DNA of 64,000 nucleotides from Theropithecus gelada. Lineage: Eukaryota; Chordata; Mammalia; Primates; Cercopithecidae. Shown here piece by piece: positions 25,295 to 37,323 of this stretch. A model generated the notes under the pieces. It was not told the origin of the DNA. It saw only the letters and a program-made list of their open reading frames with translations, and made no database searches. The stretch is taken from the NCBI RefSeq assembly GCF_003255815.1, contig NC_037680.1, positions 8,397,187-8,461,186 on the forward strand, given 5' to 3'. Each line of letters opens with the position of its first letter. The first letter of the stretch is position 1. The position numbers and the translations under genes were made by a program.

Positions 25295-25619
25295 GTTGGT
25301 ATTAGGTTTTCTTAAAACTGTTTAGTAGAATTCACCCATGAAGCCATCAGTTCCAGAACATTTTTGGCCAGCGGGTTTTTGATTACTGATTTAATATCCA
25401 TATTAAGTTTAAGCCTATTGAGAAATAGAAAATTCAGATTTTTTATTTCTTCATGATTCTATTATGAAGTTTTGCATTTTGGGGACTATCTTCATTTCAT
25501 CTAGGTTATCCAGTATAAACTGGTGTACAATTGTTCATAGTACTATTATAATCCTTTTCATTTCTGTAGAAACGGTCATAATACCCCCACTTTCAATCTG
25601 ATTTTAGGAATCTGAGTCT

Positions 25620-25649
25620 TCTCTCTCTCTCTCTTTTTTTTTTTTTTTG
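25620..25649. repeat. (TC)n followed by poly-T
   Basis: 'tctctctctctc' runs into a T tract inside the old L1. Confidence 0.9.
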
Positions 25650-25842
25650 TCAAGCTAACTAAAGGTTTGTCAATTTCATTGATGTTTTTGAAGAATCAAC
25701 TTTTGATTTTAGTGATTTTCTCTGTTTTTTAATTCCCTACTTTGTTTATATCTACTACCTTTAGGTTTAGTTTGTTTTTCTAATTCGAGTACCTTCAGTT
25801 GTAAAATTAGGTTGTTAATTTGAGATCTTTTTTGCTTTCTAA

Positions 25843-26283
25843 TGTAAGTATCTTAATCCTCTCAGGCTTCCATAAGAAAATAGCAAAGACAGTGCAGCCT
25901 GTAACAGAAATATATTTATTTACAGTGCTGGAGGCGAAATAATCCAAGATTAGGGTTCCCACATGTTTCAGTTTTTGGTGAGAGCCCTCTGAGTGGCTTG
26001 CAGATGGCAGCTTTGCCCTCACATGACTTTTCCTTTGAGTATGTACAGAGAGACAAAGAGCAAGAGTGAGAGTGAGAGCGACAGCAAGAGCAAGAGAAAA
26101 AATGAGAGAGAGATCTTCCTCTGCTTATTAACCCGCCAGTCCTGTTGGATTAAAGCATCACTCATGATCTTGTACAACCTTAATTACCTCCTAAAACATT
26201 TATCTCCAACAAACCAACAAAGTCTCATCGGAGGTTAGGGCTTCAACATATAAATTTTGTAGGAACACCATTAATTCCACAAT
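25843..26283 (-). mobile_element. MaLR LTR (MLT1-like), antisense, in old L1
   Basis: The reverse complement carries MLT1 blocks: plus-strand 'cttccataagaaaatagcaa', 'gtgctggaggcgaaataatc', 'cttgcagatggcagctttgc' and 'ggcttcaacatataaatttt'. L1 sequence continues on both sides. It contains an AG-rich expansion (about 26055-26110), which explains the serine/lysine-rich open frame there. Confidence 0.82.
26055..26112. repeat. AG-rich low-complexity repeat
   Basis: 'gagagtgagagcgacagcaa' style imperfect hexamers in the MLT1-like LTR. Confidence 0.85.
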
Positions 26284-28442
26284 AGTAAGTACATATAGCT
26301 ACTTCCCACTTACACTGTTTATGCTGCATCTCATACATTTTGATATGTTGTGCTTTCATGTTACTTCATCTCTAAGTATTTTCTAATTTTCCTGTAATGT
26401 TTTATTTAACTCATTCATTGTTTGAAAGTATGTTTTCTAATTTCCACAAATGTATAAATTTTTCAGTTTTCCTTTTGTTACTGATTTCTAACGTTATCCC
26501 ATTGTGGTCAGAGAAGATCTTTTGTGCGATAATTTTTTAAAAGTTATTGAGACTTAATAGGTGGCAAAATGTATGATCCATCCTGAAGAATTTCTCATAT
26601 GCCCTTGAAAGAACGTGTATGCTGTTGCTGTGTTGAGTGTTCTGTATACATCTGTTAAGTCTAGTTGGCTTATTGTGTTTTTAAAATCCTCGATTTTCTT
26701 GATTATCTTCTGTCTGTTTTTTCTAGCCATTATTGTGAATATGGTGTTGAAATCATCAACTATTACGGTAGAAATATATATATATATTCCCTTCAATTAT
26801 ATTCATTTTTAGTTTTATATATTTTGGTTAGGTATATAATTGTTTGAATTGTTGTATCTTCTTACTGTATTGATTTATTTGTCTCTCAAAACTGTTTATG
26901 ATTTAATGTCTATTTTTATGTTAGTATAGCAACCCCTATTTTATTTTGCTTACTGTTGGCATGAAATATCTTTTTCCATTCTTTTATTTTCACCTTATTT
27001 GTGTCTTTGTATCTAAAGTGAGTTTCTTACAGAGAGTATATAGTTGAATCATGTTATATTTTAAAATTTATCTTCTCAGTTTCGATCTTTTAACTGGAGA
27101 ATTTAATCAATTTATATTTAAAGTAATTACCAATAAGTAATTTTGTGATTTTTCTACTTCTTTTCTATATCCCTTATCTTTTGTGACCCTCGTTTTCCAC
27201 ATTACTATCTTATTTGAGTTTAGTTAATTTTTTGTAGTAGAATGTTTTAATTCCATTCTCATTTCCTTCCTTTTGTGTATATTTATTATTTTCTTTGTTG
27301 TTTCCATGGCAGTTACATGTAACATCCTAAAGTTAGAGTGCTAGTTTGAATTTATACAAGCTTAACTTTAATAACATTCAAAAACGCTGCTCATGTAGAG
27401 TTTCATCCTCATCTCCCTCAGTTATTGAAGTCACAAAATTACGTATTTGTATATTGTACATCCAAAGGTATTAATAATAGACATTTAAGGCATTAGTCTC
27501 TTAAATTATGTCTAAAACAAAATGTGAAATACAAATTAAAGTTAAAATAATATGAGCTTTTAGACTAAAATTTTTAAATGTGTTAGCATTTTAAATTAAG
27601 TAAAAAACAAAAAGTGCAGTTACAAATCATTGTCACAATAACATATATTTCTATAATTGCCCATGTATTTACATTTACTGGCATCTTTATTTCTTTATAA
27701 GACTTCAGGTTACTACCTATTGTATTTGCATTTCAACCTACTGGACTCCCACTAGTCATTCTTGCAAGGCAGGTCTAGTGGTAACTCTTGTCAATTTTTC
27801 TTTATTTGAGAATGTCTTAATTTCTCCCTTGCTTTTGAAAGACAGTTTTGCCAGATACGAAATTTTTGGTTAACAGGTTTTGATTTGTTTTGTTTTTCTT
27901 TTAGATTTTTGAACACATCAGCCCACTGCCTGTGGCTTCTTATGTTTCTGATGAGAAATCTGCTGATAAGGATATGTTGTATGTGACAAGCAGCCTCTCT
28001 CAGGTTGCTTTCAAAATTCTCTTTGTCTTTAAAGTCTTTCAACAGTTTGATTATAACTTGTCTTGGTTTGGGTCTCTGAGTTCATGCTATTTGGATTTCT
28101 TTTTGAGCTCTTGGTTATTTATACCAATGACTTTCATCAAATTTAGGGCTGTTAATTTTTTAGAATATTTTTTCTACCCTTTATCTCTGTCTTCTACTTC
28201 TAACATTCCCACAATCCATATGTTGCTCCATTTGATGGTACTCCACAGGTCCCTTAAGTTCTGTTTATTTTTCTTCAGTCTTTTATCTTTTATGTTTCTA
28301 ATAATCATTTCACTTGTCTTATCTTCAGTTTCATGGCTTCTTTCTTCTGCCTGCTCAAGTATATCTTGACTCTCTAGTAAAACTGTTATTTCAGTTATTG
28401 TAACCTTTTGCTCTGGCATTTTTTATTTGGAGTCTTTTAGGT

Positions 28443-28474
<32 letters not shown>

Positions 28475-28482
28475 CCCCCCTC
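28443..28482. repeat. (TC)n microsatellite with C-run
   Basis: TC dinucleotides with one G interruption, then seven or more C bases. Lies at the boundary of the L1 5' UTR and ORF1 region. Confidence 0.92.
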
Positions 28483-28679
28483 CACTGGCACTTCCATTTT
28501 GTTCATACATCATGTTTTCATATTTTCCGTGATTTCCATTACTTCTTGATGTTGGGTCTTTTATCCCTTTGAATTGGCCATACTTCCTTATTGCTTTGTA
28601 TCCTTGGTAATTTTTTTATTGTTGAAAATCAGACATTTTAATGTAATAATTTTGGTATCTCGGGAGATCAGAATCTCCC

Positions 28680-29034
28680 CTGATAGAATTTAGCTCTGTG
28701 TCCCTACTGAAATTGCACCTTAAATTTTAATAATTCCCACATGTCATGGTAGGGACCTGGTGGGAGGTAATTGAATCATGGGGGCAGGTTTTTCTCAAGC
28801 TGTTCTCATGATAGTGAATAAGTCTCATGAGATCTGATGGTTTATGAAGGGGAGTTGCACATGCCTTCCTGCCCACTGCCATGTAAGACGTGATTTTGCT
28901 CTTCCTTTGCCTCCTACCATGATTTTGAGGCTTTCCCAGCTATGTGGAACTGTGAGTCCATTAAACCTGTTTCCTCTATAAATTACCCAGTCTCAGGCTT
29001 GTCTTTATTAGCCACATGAAAATGGACTAATACA
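28680..29034 (+). mobile_element. MaLR solo LTR (MSTA/THE1-like)
   Basis: Contains 'acatgtcatggtagggacct', 'ggtgggaggtaattgaatca', 'tctcatgagatctgatggtt' and 'cataaattacccagtctcag' and ends 'aaaatggactaataca'. It lies inside the 5' UTR of the antisense old L1, with L1-like sequence on either side. It is less diverged than the LTR at 205. Confidence 0.9.
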
Positions 29035-29680
29035 TTCCCATTTCCCATGGTTTGCTATTTTATGTTTTTGCTTTTGTTTTGTTATGTTGGTTCTTTTATA
29101 ATTGTTGTCTTTATGCTGAGGATCAGCCTTAGGTGAAAACAAGTCTTCTCAGGACTTTTGTAAGCCTGCATCTTTCCCTGTGCATGTACGGTGACTTGCT
29201 AATTTGTCCCAAATATTCAGTTGCCTTTGAATATCTTAGTCTTTAATGGCTGACATCCCTCTAAAAAGAGGAAAATGAAGAGTAGGAAAAGGCACTGGCC
29301 TTTTAACCATCTTAGAATTCACTTCAGCTGGAGGGAAAGGAGCTTGTTACAAGGGTGTAAGGATGTGAAACAATAGCTGCCTTTCTCATAGCATATCTTC
29401 AATTTCATAATGAGAAGGGGCAATAAGCAATAAGAATACTAACCGTCACTTACTTGCATCACAGGGCCCTTATTGTCCATCCTGGTTCCTGCAAGATGCA
29501 TGCATGCTCCAGGAACACCTGCCATGGGGCTGGGGGTCAAAGATAGGTAGCTGCCTCTGAGCTAAGTGTTCAAGTCAACTAAAATTAACCACAAACTTTC
29601 ATTCAAGCCTTCTGACAAAATTTACATACTTTCAATAGACTAGAGTTCTCAATAGTTACCTGTCTACTGTTGCAATTGTT

Positions 29681-30409
29681 ATCTGGATGGAAAAACAGAT
29701 TCCTGGTGCTTCTCCTTCCATCGTAATTCCCAGATTCCTCTTCCCAAACCATTTCTTTTCAATAAAACATTTCTTACGGCTAAAGTGGTCTACTCACCAC
29801 CTTCTCCAAATCATACACTCTTTATTGCTTCAGGTTCATTTTCCCACAAATTTTGACACATCTAAATTGCCTTTACTCACACTTAGTGCTACTGAAACTT
29901 CTCCTCAATATTCTGAGTTCTAACTTAGATTCTCTTCATCCGTAAATTATATGAATCCCTTGCCTCTCTTCTATAAAACCAGGAATTTCTTTTACAGCAA
30001 ATAAGATTAGAAGCTGAAAATGAAGGATAATTAATTATCTTTAGTTAGTAAACACTACAAGGTTCTATAATTTATTTAATGCAAAACTAATTAAAGTATT
30101 GTAATGACTCATCTGTAATAAAATCATATTGCTGAGTTTGCTAATGGCTTCAAATATTGACAAAGCATGCCATACTCATATGAAACGAAGCATTGGTCAT
30201 TTGTAGAAGTATGTCCGTTACTTTTTTAAATTTATGTTTGCATGCACTCAAAAGATAAACTTGATAAATATGAAATTTCTCTAAGAATTCCCCAAAGGAG
30301 TTTGAAAAATGACATTACAGAAAACTGAAGACTAACTCTCCACAAAACTAGTTACCCTAAAATTCCCTGAGGTGTTTAAATTCATATGAAAACAGATTTT
30401 TTAATAATA
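29681..30409. other. Unassigned sequence
   Basis: No gene or repeat recognised. The 78-codon frame at 29687-29923 has no recognisable family. Confidence 0.35.
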
Positions 30410-30600
30410 GTAAAAGTGAACACCTACAAAACACTTGTTATAGGCAAGATACTATTCAAAGTGCTTTAGAGCTGTATTCATACATTAAACATTAGAATAG
30501 CGCTATTGATAAAGCACTATCATTTTAAAGGTGAAAATAGTAAGGCATATCAAGATTAAATAATGTTCTCAAGATCAACAGCAGTAGAACCAGGACATAA
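30410..30600 (+). repeat. MIR SINE
   Basis: 'cacttgttataggcaagata' with 'aagtgctttagagctgtatt', 'tcattttaaaggtgaaaata' and 'agtagaaccaggac' follow the MIR order. Confidence 0.72.
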
Positions 30601-31594
30601 TCACGTGCAATATGGCTTCAAACAGGGAAGCTATAATTTTTATACATTTTTAGTATTTTCATAATTTTCTTAAATATATTAAAAATAAGGAATCAATAAC
30701 AAATAAAGAAAATGCATACAATTAATACTATTTCCTTGAGTGTATCAAAGTGCTATTATTTTGTCATATGTGTTGGTTTCCCTCAAGTATGAAGAATAAG
30801 AGGGTCATTTAAAACCAACCAAAGTGTAAAACATTTTCCAAAATACTGTCCACTTTTTCTAAAATACTGGACAGTATTTTGTACAAAAGGTGAAGTTGTC
30901 TTGGATTTCTGTGTTCTGGAATTCTGTTTGTTCCAAAGTTGCTCTGGCCCAATGGACCAACTCTATTGTTCACAACATCAGAGTGAAACAGGAAGGATGA
31001 CAGCGCCTGCCACTTATTGGTGTCCACTCACCACTGTCCATGAATGTTTCATTGATTACATGCCTTATCTAAACCAAACCTGGCACATTCATGTTTACCA
31101 TATTTTATGCAAATTTGGCTGCCACTTTTCAGAAATATCATAGTGGGATGGATTTACAGAGAGTTCTATGACGGTAGATTAAATGCATTGTTTGCTAATT
31201 TATCTAAATATCTACAAGATAAAAGCAAATATAATGTCCATAATCTATGGTATCTGGATAATTGCATACATTTTGCATTTTAAATCACGAACCTATTTTC
31301 ATCATCATGATTTACTCAATTATTCGACAATTTATTGTGGAAAGGATAGTGAATGCAGGGTTGCTGGTAGGATTTCTTTGAATATTTGAGGGTCCAGATT
31401 ATTTTCCGATGAAAGGAAACCTTATTTAGCAAGAGTGTATTATTCTATAGCCTTCTCGTGACAAGAAATATCTATTATAATTACCCTATTTCACTAATAA
31501 GCTTAAGAAATATGCATTCAGATTTCTAAAATAGGATATAAATAATAGTAACGTGCACCTTATTATGAAAAATAGTCACATTTTCCAAAATAAT
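30601..31594. other. Unassigned AT-rich sequence
   Basis: No gene or repeat family recognised. Contains the perfect 14-bp inverted repeat at 30839-30881. Confidence 0.35.
30839..30881. repeat. Perfect 14-bp inverted repeat, 15-base loop
   Basis: 'caaaatactgtcca' (30839-30852) and its exact reverse complement (30868-30881). The loop repeats 'aaaatac', so slippage or a template switch could have produced the structure. Confidence 0.95.
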
Positions 31595-31690
31595 TATCAC
31601 AATGATATGATAGTGTACATATTTCTATTTATAGATGAGGAAATTGAGGCTTGCAGGAAATTCAAAACTTAACTCAGCCCAACCAGCTGA
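31595..31690 (+). repeat. MIR SINE 3' fragment
   Basis: 'tttatagatgaggaaattga' plus 'ggcttgcagg' is the conserved 3' core of MIR. Confidence 0.65.
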
Positions 31691-32655
31691 AAACAGCAAT
31701 TCAAAATTTTTACAAAACCGAGAGGATTCTAAACTACATTAAAAAGCTAGTTAAAGGTTAGAATGAGGATTGGCCAATTAGGATTATTAAAGGTAAATAA
31801 GGTAAATATATTGATTAAGGTATAAAAAATTTGAATTCAATAGAAAGATGTATTTATCCTTTTATAAATTCCTCACTCTTTACAACATAGTTCAAATTAT
31901 ATAATGCAAAATTGACAGACAACTAAAGAAAAACAATCACATATCCACTGTCATTAGTAAGAACATATAACTCTTAGAAACATAATTATTAAGATTGATC
32001 CAGTAGGCACATATAGAACATTGTACCTGTCACATAGAAAATATATAAAACTATCTATCACATAAAAAGCATTTCGAAAAAATCTTAAGCCATTAAGCAT
32101 GTCTCATCAATTGCAGTCACTAACTAAAACTAAGTAAAAAAAATTGTAAAACTTAATCCAGTAACCATGATAGAATCAATTTTTTAGTATCCCAGCAAAA
32201 ACAAAAATCCCTACAATACCTAGTTACATTCATAGGTTAACGAGTGCAGAAGGATTTTAACAATGTAGAAATTATAAAAATTGAAATGGAAAACAAAAAT
32301 GTCATTATTAATAAAAAGCGTAATAGTCTACACAGAATTATTTGGAATTTATAATTGTGTGTAGCAATGTTGATATATATATAAAATAAATAAATATATA
32401 AAATAAACAAATAAATACTTTGAGCACCTTTCTATTTGCCAGTAGCAAACATTTTTTAAATAAGAAATACAAGCACTTAAAAGAGTGACCAAAATGATAA
32501 ATTGCAAATTTTTAGATATGAAATTGTAAAATTTGACTGAGCTATTAAGAGTCTTAAATAACTAAATACATATATTAAATGTTTGTAGATATGAAGATTC
32601 AGTATCACTAAGATGTTAATTTCCCAAAATAGACATATAGATTCAAAATAGTGTA
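31691..32655. other. Unassigned AT-rich sequence
   Basis: No gene or confident repeat. Very A-rich on the plus strand. Confidence 0.35.
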
Positions 32656-34004
32656 TTCAAAATTCTGAAAATGGGCATGTAACATGAAAGACAATTGTGA
32701 CATTAATATGAAAGGCTAAAAAGTCAAGAAGAGTCAAAGTCAGCATAAGAAACTGCCTTGTCAGAGAGTAAAGCTTATTTTAATTAAGGCACTGTTGTCT
32801 TAGTACATTAATAGACAAACCACCTGGAAAAAAAAAGAGCCAGAAGAAGACTCATCCATATGTGGAGCATAACACTGTAACACTGCAGAGGAGTAGTTAC
32901 AGAATGAAGTGGTCAATAAAAGTTTTCAGGACAATTGTTGGCCATATGAAACATATATAAAAAGGGACAGAGATGGCCAGGCGCGGTGGCTCACGCTTGT
33001 AATCCCAGCACTTTGGGAGGCCAAGGCGAGCGGATCACAAGGTCAGGAGATCGAGACCATCTCGGCTAACACGGTGAAACCCCACCTTTTTGTATTTTGT
33101 AAAAATACAAAAAAAAAAAAAAAATTAGCCGAGCATGGCGGCGGGCGCCTGTAGTCCCAGCTACTCGGGAGACTGAGGCAGGAGAATGGCCTGAACCCGG
33201 GAGGCGGAGCTTGCAGTGAGCCGAGATCGCGCCACTGTACTCCAGCCTGGGCGACAGAGCCAGACTCCGTCTCAAAAAAAATTGAAAATTAAAAAATTAA
33301 AAAATGGACAGAGATTTAATACCATACCAAAAAAAGCAATTTCAGATGGATGGATCAAGAGCTTATACATGGAAGGCCCACTTGAAAAATTCTAGAGAAG
33401 TATTATTCCATTATAAAGATTTCATAAATAACAAAAAGTAGAAATCATGTATTTGATAAATCAGACTACATTTATTAAAAAAATCTGTTTGTGGAAATGC
33501 ATCCATTAAGAGAGCGAGAAGTAAATCCAAAAACTGGATGAAGATAGACCCAATAATGTATTAATATCCAGAACATATAAGGGGGTCCTTTTAATTAAAA
33601 AAAGAATAAAAAATGTGAATGGATAAATATATGAATAGATATTTCACATATGAGTAAATACAAATTGCCAGTAACGATACGAAAAGTTGCTCTAGCTTAT
33701 TAGAATTCAAGGAAATACTAAATATTAATAAAACTGTAACGAAATACCATTTTGTATAATCATTTGGGTAGTTACTTAGAAGTCTGAGAAAATAGGAGTT
33801 GGCAAGGATATGGAACAAAGGGAACTCTCTCATTGTTGCTGGTAGGTGTAAACACCCTTAACAAATAACCTAGAAATCAGTTTGGTGATGCTCCATACAT
33901 CTGAGCATGCACATGATAGTAAGCAATACTACTCCCTGAGCAGTATTCCCTTGAGAAAGGCTTTACGTGGTCACCATGAGATATGTACAAGAATATAATA
34001 TTGC
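32656..34004 (+). mobile_element. Old L1 (L1ME-like) ORF2 fragment, sense
   Basis: Plus-strand pieces such as 'ttaattaaggcactgttgtc', 'catccattaagagagcgaga', 'gttggcaaggatatggaaca' and 'atgtacaagaatataatatt' follow L1 ORF2 order. An AluY splits it at 32974-33275 and an AluS closes its 3' side. It is heavily mutated. Confidence 0.7.
32974..33275 (+). mobile_element. AluY (Old World monkey type), sense
   Basis: Full-length Alu from 'ggccaggcgcggtggctcac' to 'gactccgtctc' plus A-tail. A flanking repeat 'ggacagagat' occurs at both sides. It retains many CpGs, consistent with youth. The middle has a short 'tttttgtattttgt' insertion before the A-rich linker. Confidence 0.96.
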
Positions 34005-34280
34005 AGGCCGGGCTCACTGACTCATATATGTAATCCCATCACTTTGGGAGGCCTAGGTGGGTGGATCGCTTGAGGTCAGGAGTTTGAAATCAGCCTGGCC
34101 AACATGGTGAAACCCTGTCTCTACTAAAAATACAAAACTTAGCCAGGTGCGGTAGCATGTGCCTGTAATCCCAGGTACTTGGGAGGCTGAGGCACAAGAA
34201 TCGCTTGAACCTGGGAGGCAGAGGTTACAGTGAGCCAAGATCTCACTCCAGCCTGGATGACAGAGCAAGACTTTGCCTAA
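34005..34280 (+). mobile_element. AluS, sense, with small deletions
   Basis: From 'ggccgggctcactgactcat' to 'gacagagcaagactttgcct'. The right arm lacks part of the 'cgccactgcactcc' block, and several CpGs have decayed. Confidence 0.94.
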
Positions 34281-34312
34281 AACTATATATGTGTATTTGC
34301 CTAAAAAAAAAA

Positions 34313-34353
<41 letters not shown>

Positions 34354-34377
34354 TACACACACACACACATATATATA
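34313..34377. repeat. Compound (AT)n(AC)n(AT)n microsatellite
   Basis: AT units (34313-34331), AC units with one T interruption (34332-34369), then AT again. It grew downstream of the AluS tail; 'tttgcctaaaa' is also duplicated at 34272 and 34297. Confidence 0.94.
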
Positions 34378-35255
34378 AAATTGCTCAAACTGCTTTATAC
34401 ATCAATAATTATCTTTTTGAGTTTGTAATTATTTCAAAATAAAAATAAAAGTAAAAATCCTCTCAAGAGAATATTAAATAATTCCATCTAAATTTTTACC
34501 CTGAACAATGCTTTAAGAAAAAATAATCTTTATTTTGAATTTTTCATGAAAACTGACAATATTATGTAAGGGAAATTACTCAGTACAAGGTCCTAGTAAC
34601 CTTGGATCTCTTCTCGGTTTCACTACAAACCAGCAGTTTAATCATATATTACTTAACAAACTTTTGTCTTTATTAACTGATAAAATAATACTAGTATCAT
34701 TTAATGTATTCTTAAGTTGGAATATTAGATAAAAGATATAAAGGACTTTGGAAAAAACCATAGGAAAACTTGCCCTACAAAACTTTATGTTTTCGTAAGT
34801 CCTTTCCTAAGTTTCAGTAAACATCTTCCGTAAGACCATGATTGGTAGTGTTCAGTGCATACCAATGCCTGCGCTTACCAGCTGCTGCCCTTGGACACCC
34901 CAGGCCGCGTACTGCAAGACAGAGTCCTCTACTTCCGGAGGATTTAACTCCCAAACTTCCCTTGAAAAAATGTGAACATTTTTACATGAACAAACTGAAA
35001 TCTACACCAACAATTTAGTAACACAATTGCTCATGAAAACCAGAAAATCAAAGAACTTACCTAGTGTGTATGTTGTAAATCACATATGAAGCAGTATATG
35101 AATAATGAAAAACCTGAAATTAAAAAAGAAACATTATTGATCATAGTTTTATCTTAATGTGAATATATATATATACTCTTAGTAAAATCCAGGAAATCCA
35201 AGACTTGGTGTTAAGCAGAAATGAAAATATAAATTATTCTAGCTCAGGAGGTGAT
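34378..35255. other. Unassigned sequence
   Basis: The first 70 bases may be the tail of the L1 interrupted by the AluS. The rest, including a GC-richer patch at 34860-34945, matches nothing I know. Confidence 0.35.
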
Positions 35256-35850
35256 TACCCTCTCTGTGCCTTATGCCTAATTTTTATTTCTAATATCAAT
35301 TCCATTCCTTATTTAATCCACTCTATCCTGAGTATAATTGTGATTATATTACTTTCTTGTTCAAAATTTTCAGTGATGCCCTATTGCCTATAAAATAAAA
35401 TTCAAACTGCCTTATCTGATGTTAAATAATTTTGTTATTTTGGCTTCTACATGTTTTTCTAAACTTGTCACCTACTGTCTCCCTTCATACAGTCTATACT
35501 TCAAATTAGATGGATTCTCCCGGTGTGTCTTGAACTTTCTTTGCTTTTCCTCTAAGGACATTCTACCTTAACTGAGGTGAAAATTCTACTCCCTTATAAT
35601 AAAACCCCTGTATGGAGCTCATATTGATTTCTTCTATTGAAATTCATCTCACAGTTTCTTTCCTGCATGACTTTTAGGACACATCTCACTCTGTAGTGAA
35701 ACTATATAAACATTTTGTGTAAGTCTCCTTTTCCTACTAGAATGTTGTCAGATACAGGTGTCTATTACCTTTGCATCCTCCACATTACCTAGCACAGTGC
35801 CATGTTTATATGCATTCAACTGATATTTCTTGAGTGATGGTTCTTATGGG
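35256..35850 (+). mobile_element. LINE2 (L2) 3' end, sense
   Basis: 'ccctattgcctataaaataa' plus 'aattcaaactgcctt', later 'ctactagaatgttgtcagat', and 'cctagcacagtgccatgttt' then 'gatatttcttgagtga' reproduce the L2 3' end order. It is ancient and diverged. Confidence 0.78.
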
Positions 35851-36738
35851 AAAAAACTAATGCATGTTGAAGTGTTTGTTGGTGAAGTCAAAGTGAGATA
35901 ACACTTTCCACATCTTTATAGTAATGGTAGAAAATGACATATTAAGCAGATGGCTTCAAGTATATAATAGCTAAAAATCCCTTTTTTTAAAAAAAAAAAA
36001 AACACTATCTTCCTAAGGACTGCAGAACTCATGACCCATTAAATTTCAAACAAAAGACTGTAGTGCAAAATGCAAAAATGCCTCTATGTTTTGCTTCTTA
36101 ATAATGAGATGACGAAATAGTGGAATACAGAGGAAATGAGGAAAATTGCAAAAGATGGGTTAGGGAAAGAGATGATGAGTATATTTCTGTGAAAATTATT
36201 TTTTCTCTAAGCTATGTGAATCTAGTGAAGAAAATTGTTCTTTAGCTAGCTATATTGTGATATTATTATTTCCAGGATTTATGGAACTTTTATTGATACT
36301 TTCATTTTTCAGTATGCAATTGTAAAAGCTTCTTTTATTCTTGTAGTGGATATACATTGCACAAATATTACAATACTGTCAATTAAAACTCCCTAGAAGT
36401 CAAATTGTTATTTCTTCTCACTGGAATAATAGCTTCAATTAAATATGATTGGCCACATATTTGGCAAAGAAGTACTACGTTCTCTCTTTGCAATGAAATT
36501 GCAAGCCTTCCACCATTTGTTAGAGTATTGTGTTTTACAATGAAGCTTTATGCTCCCATTCCTTTTGGAATAACTATTAAATCTGAGATTGCCTTTGTGA
36601 TAGGGCTGTAGAAGCAAAAATAATTTTTCCTGGTGTCTATTTTGACATTTACATTGTGTTCTATAAAGTTCCATACTTTACTACAAATTTAAATCTTGAA
36701 TTTACTACCAGAGCTGACAAAAAGATGAGAAATGTGAC
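35851..36738. other. Unassigned AT-rich sequence
   Basis: No gene or confident repeat. Contains a T-run joined to an A-run near 35983-36001. Confidence 0.35.
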
Positions 36739-36761
36739 CTCTCTCTCTCTCTCTCTCTCTC
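36739..36761. repeat. (CT)n microsatellite
   Basis: Twenty-three bases of CT dinucleotide. Confidence 0.95.
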
Positions 36762-37251
36762 AGAAGGCTCTGCTGCCAAAGCAAACTGCCAAGCGAGTGC
36801 TTGGTCTTCAGAGAAAATAAATATATCATGATGTCCTGGGGGGAAAGAGAGTATTCATCCTATCTTTGAATCACCTACCACACTGTACCTGGCTTTTAGG
36901 CACACATCTATCTTGAGAGAAAAAGTTGCTAGCCATTATCATTTTAGGTAAAACAGTCACTGAGACCTAACTGGGTATAATTATTGAACCTTGGTCTCTT
37001 TCTGTACTATTTGTTATAGAGGTTTCTGCTCATTCTCTAATTGTAAATCCAGAGGACTTAGATGTCTTCCAAATGGTGTGACTGGAGAAGGGGCTATATA
37101 AATCCACCTTCTGTTCTGTAGCTCTTAGCCTGATAATAATATTGTCTCTTGCAGTGTGTTGAGGGGAAGACTGCAATAAAGAAGTTAAACTAGACTTGTC
37201 TGCAAACCCACAGCAAAATGAAGTAGCATATTATAGGTTTGGGCCTCATCC

Positions 37252-37253
<2 letters not shown>
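36762..37253. other. Unassigned sequence
   Basis: Nothing recognised. Confidence 0.35.
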
Positions 37254-37297
<44 letters not shown>

Positions 37298-37323
37298 ATC
37301 TATCAATCAATCATCTATCTATT
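37254..37323. repeat. (ATCT)n tetranucleotide microsatellite
   Basis: About 11 perfect ATCT units (37254-37297) followed by imperfect ATCA/ATCT units. Likely polymorphic. Confidence 0.95.

Larger units (their letters stand above)
21540..29680 (-). mobile_element. Long antisense old L1 (L1M) with nested insertions
   Basis: Read on the minus strand this is an almost complete old L1: 5' UTR (about 29680-28480), ORF1 region (28440-27300), ORF2 endonuclease (27100-26290), reverse transcriptase (25840-22600), C-terminus and 3' UTR (to about 21540). Its own fragments are 21540-24058, 24772-25043, 25295-25842, 26284-28679 and 29035-29680. The C-terminal ORF2 remnant is visible on the minus strand near 21954-22184, with 'ECWWACKMVQLLWKTVW' and 'YDPAIPFLGI'. 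About 22140-22450 fits L1 poorly and may be another insertion. Stops and frameshifts throughout show an inactive element. Confidence 0.88.

Noticed and set aside
26055..26112. Serine/glutamate/lysine-rich peptide resembling an SR-type domain
   Set aside because: Product of an AG-rich low-complexity expansion within an MLT1-like LTR.
27932..28369. 145-codon plus-strand open frame
   Set aside because: It lies antisense to the ORF1 region of the old L1. Its hydrophobic composition is the complement of L1 coding sequence.
34860..34945. GC-richer patch with a few CpGs, possible promoter
   Set aside because: Too short and too poor in CpG for an island, with no TATA or initiator context and no transcript evidence.
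37254..37323. Possible CRISPR-like regular array
   Set aside because: It is a plain ATCT microsatellite without spacers, and the sequence is vertebrate.
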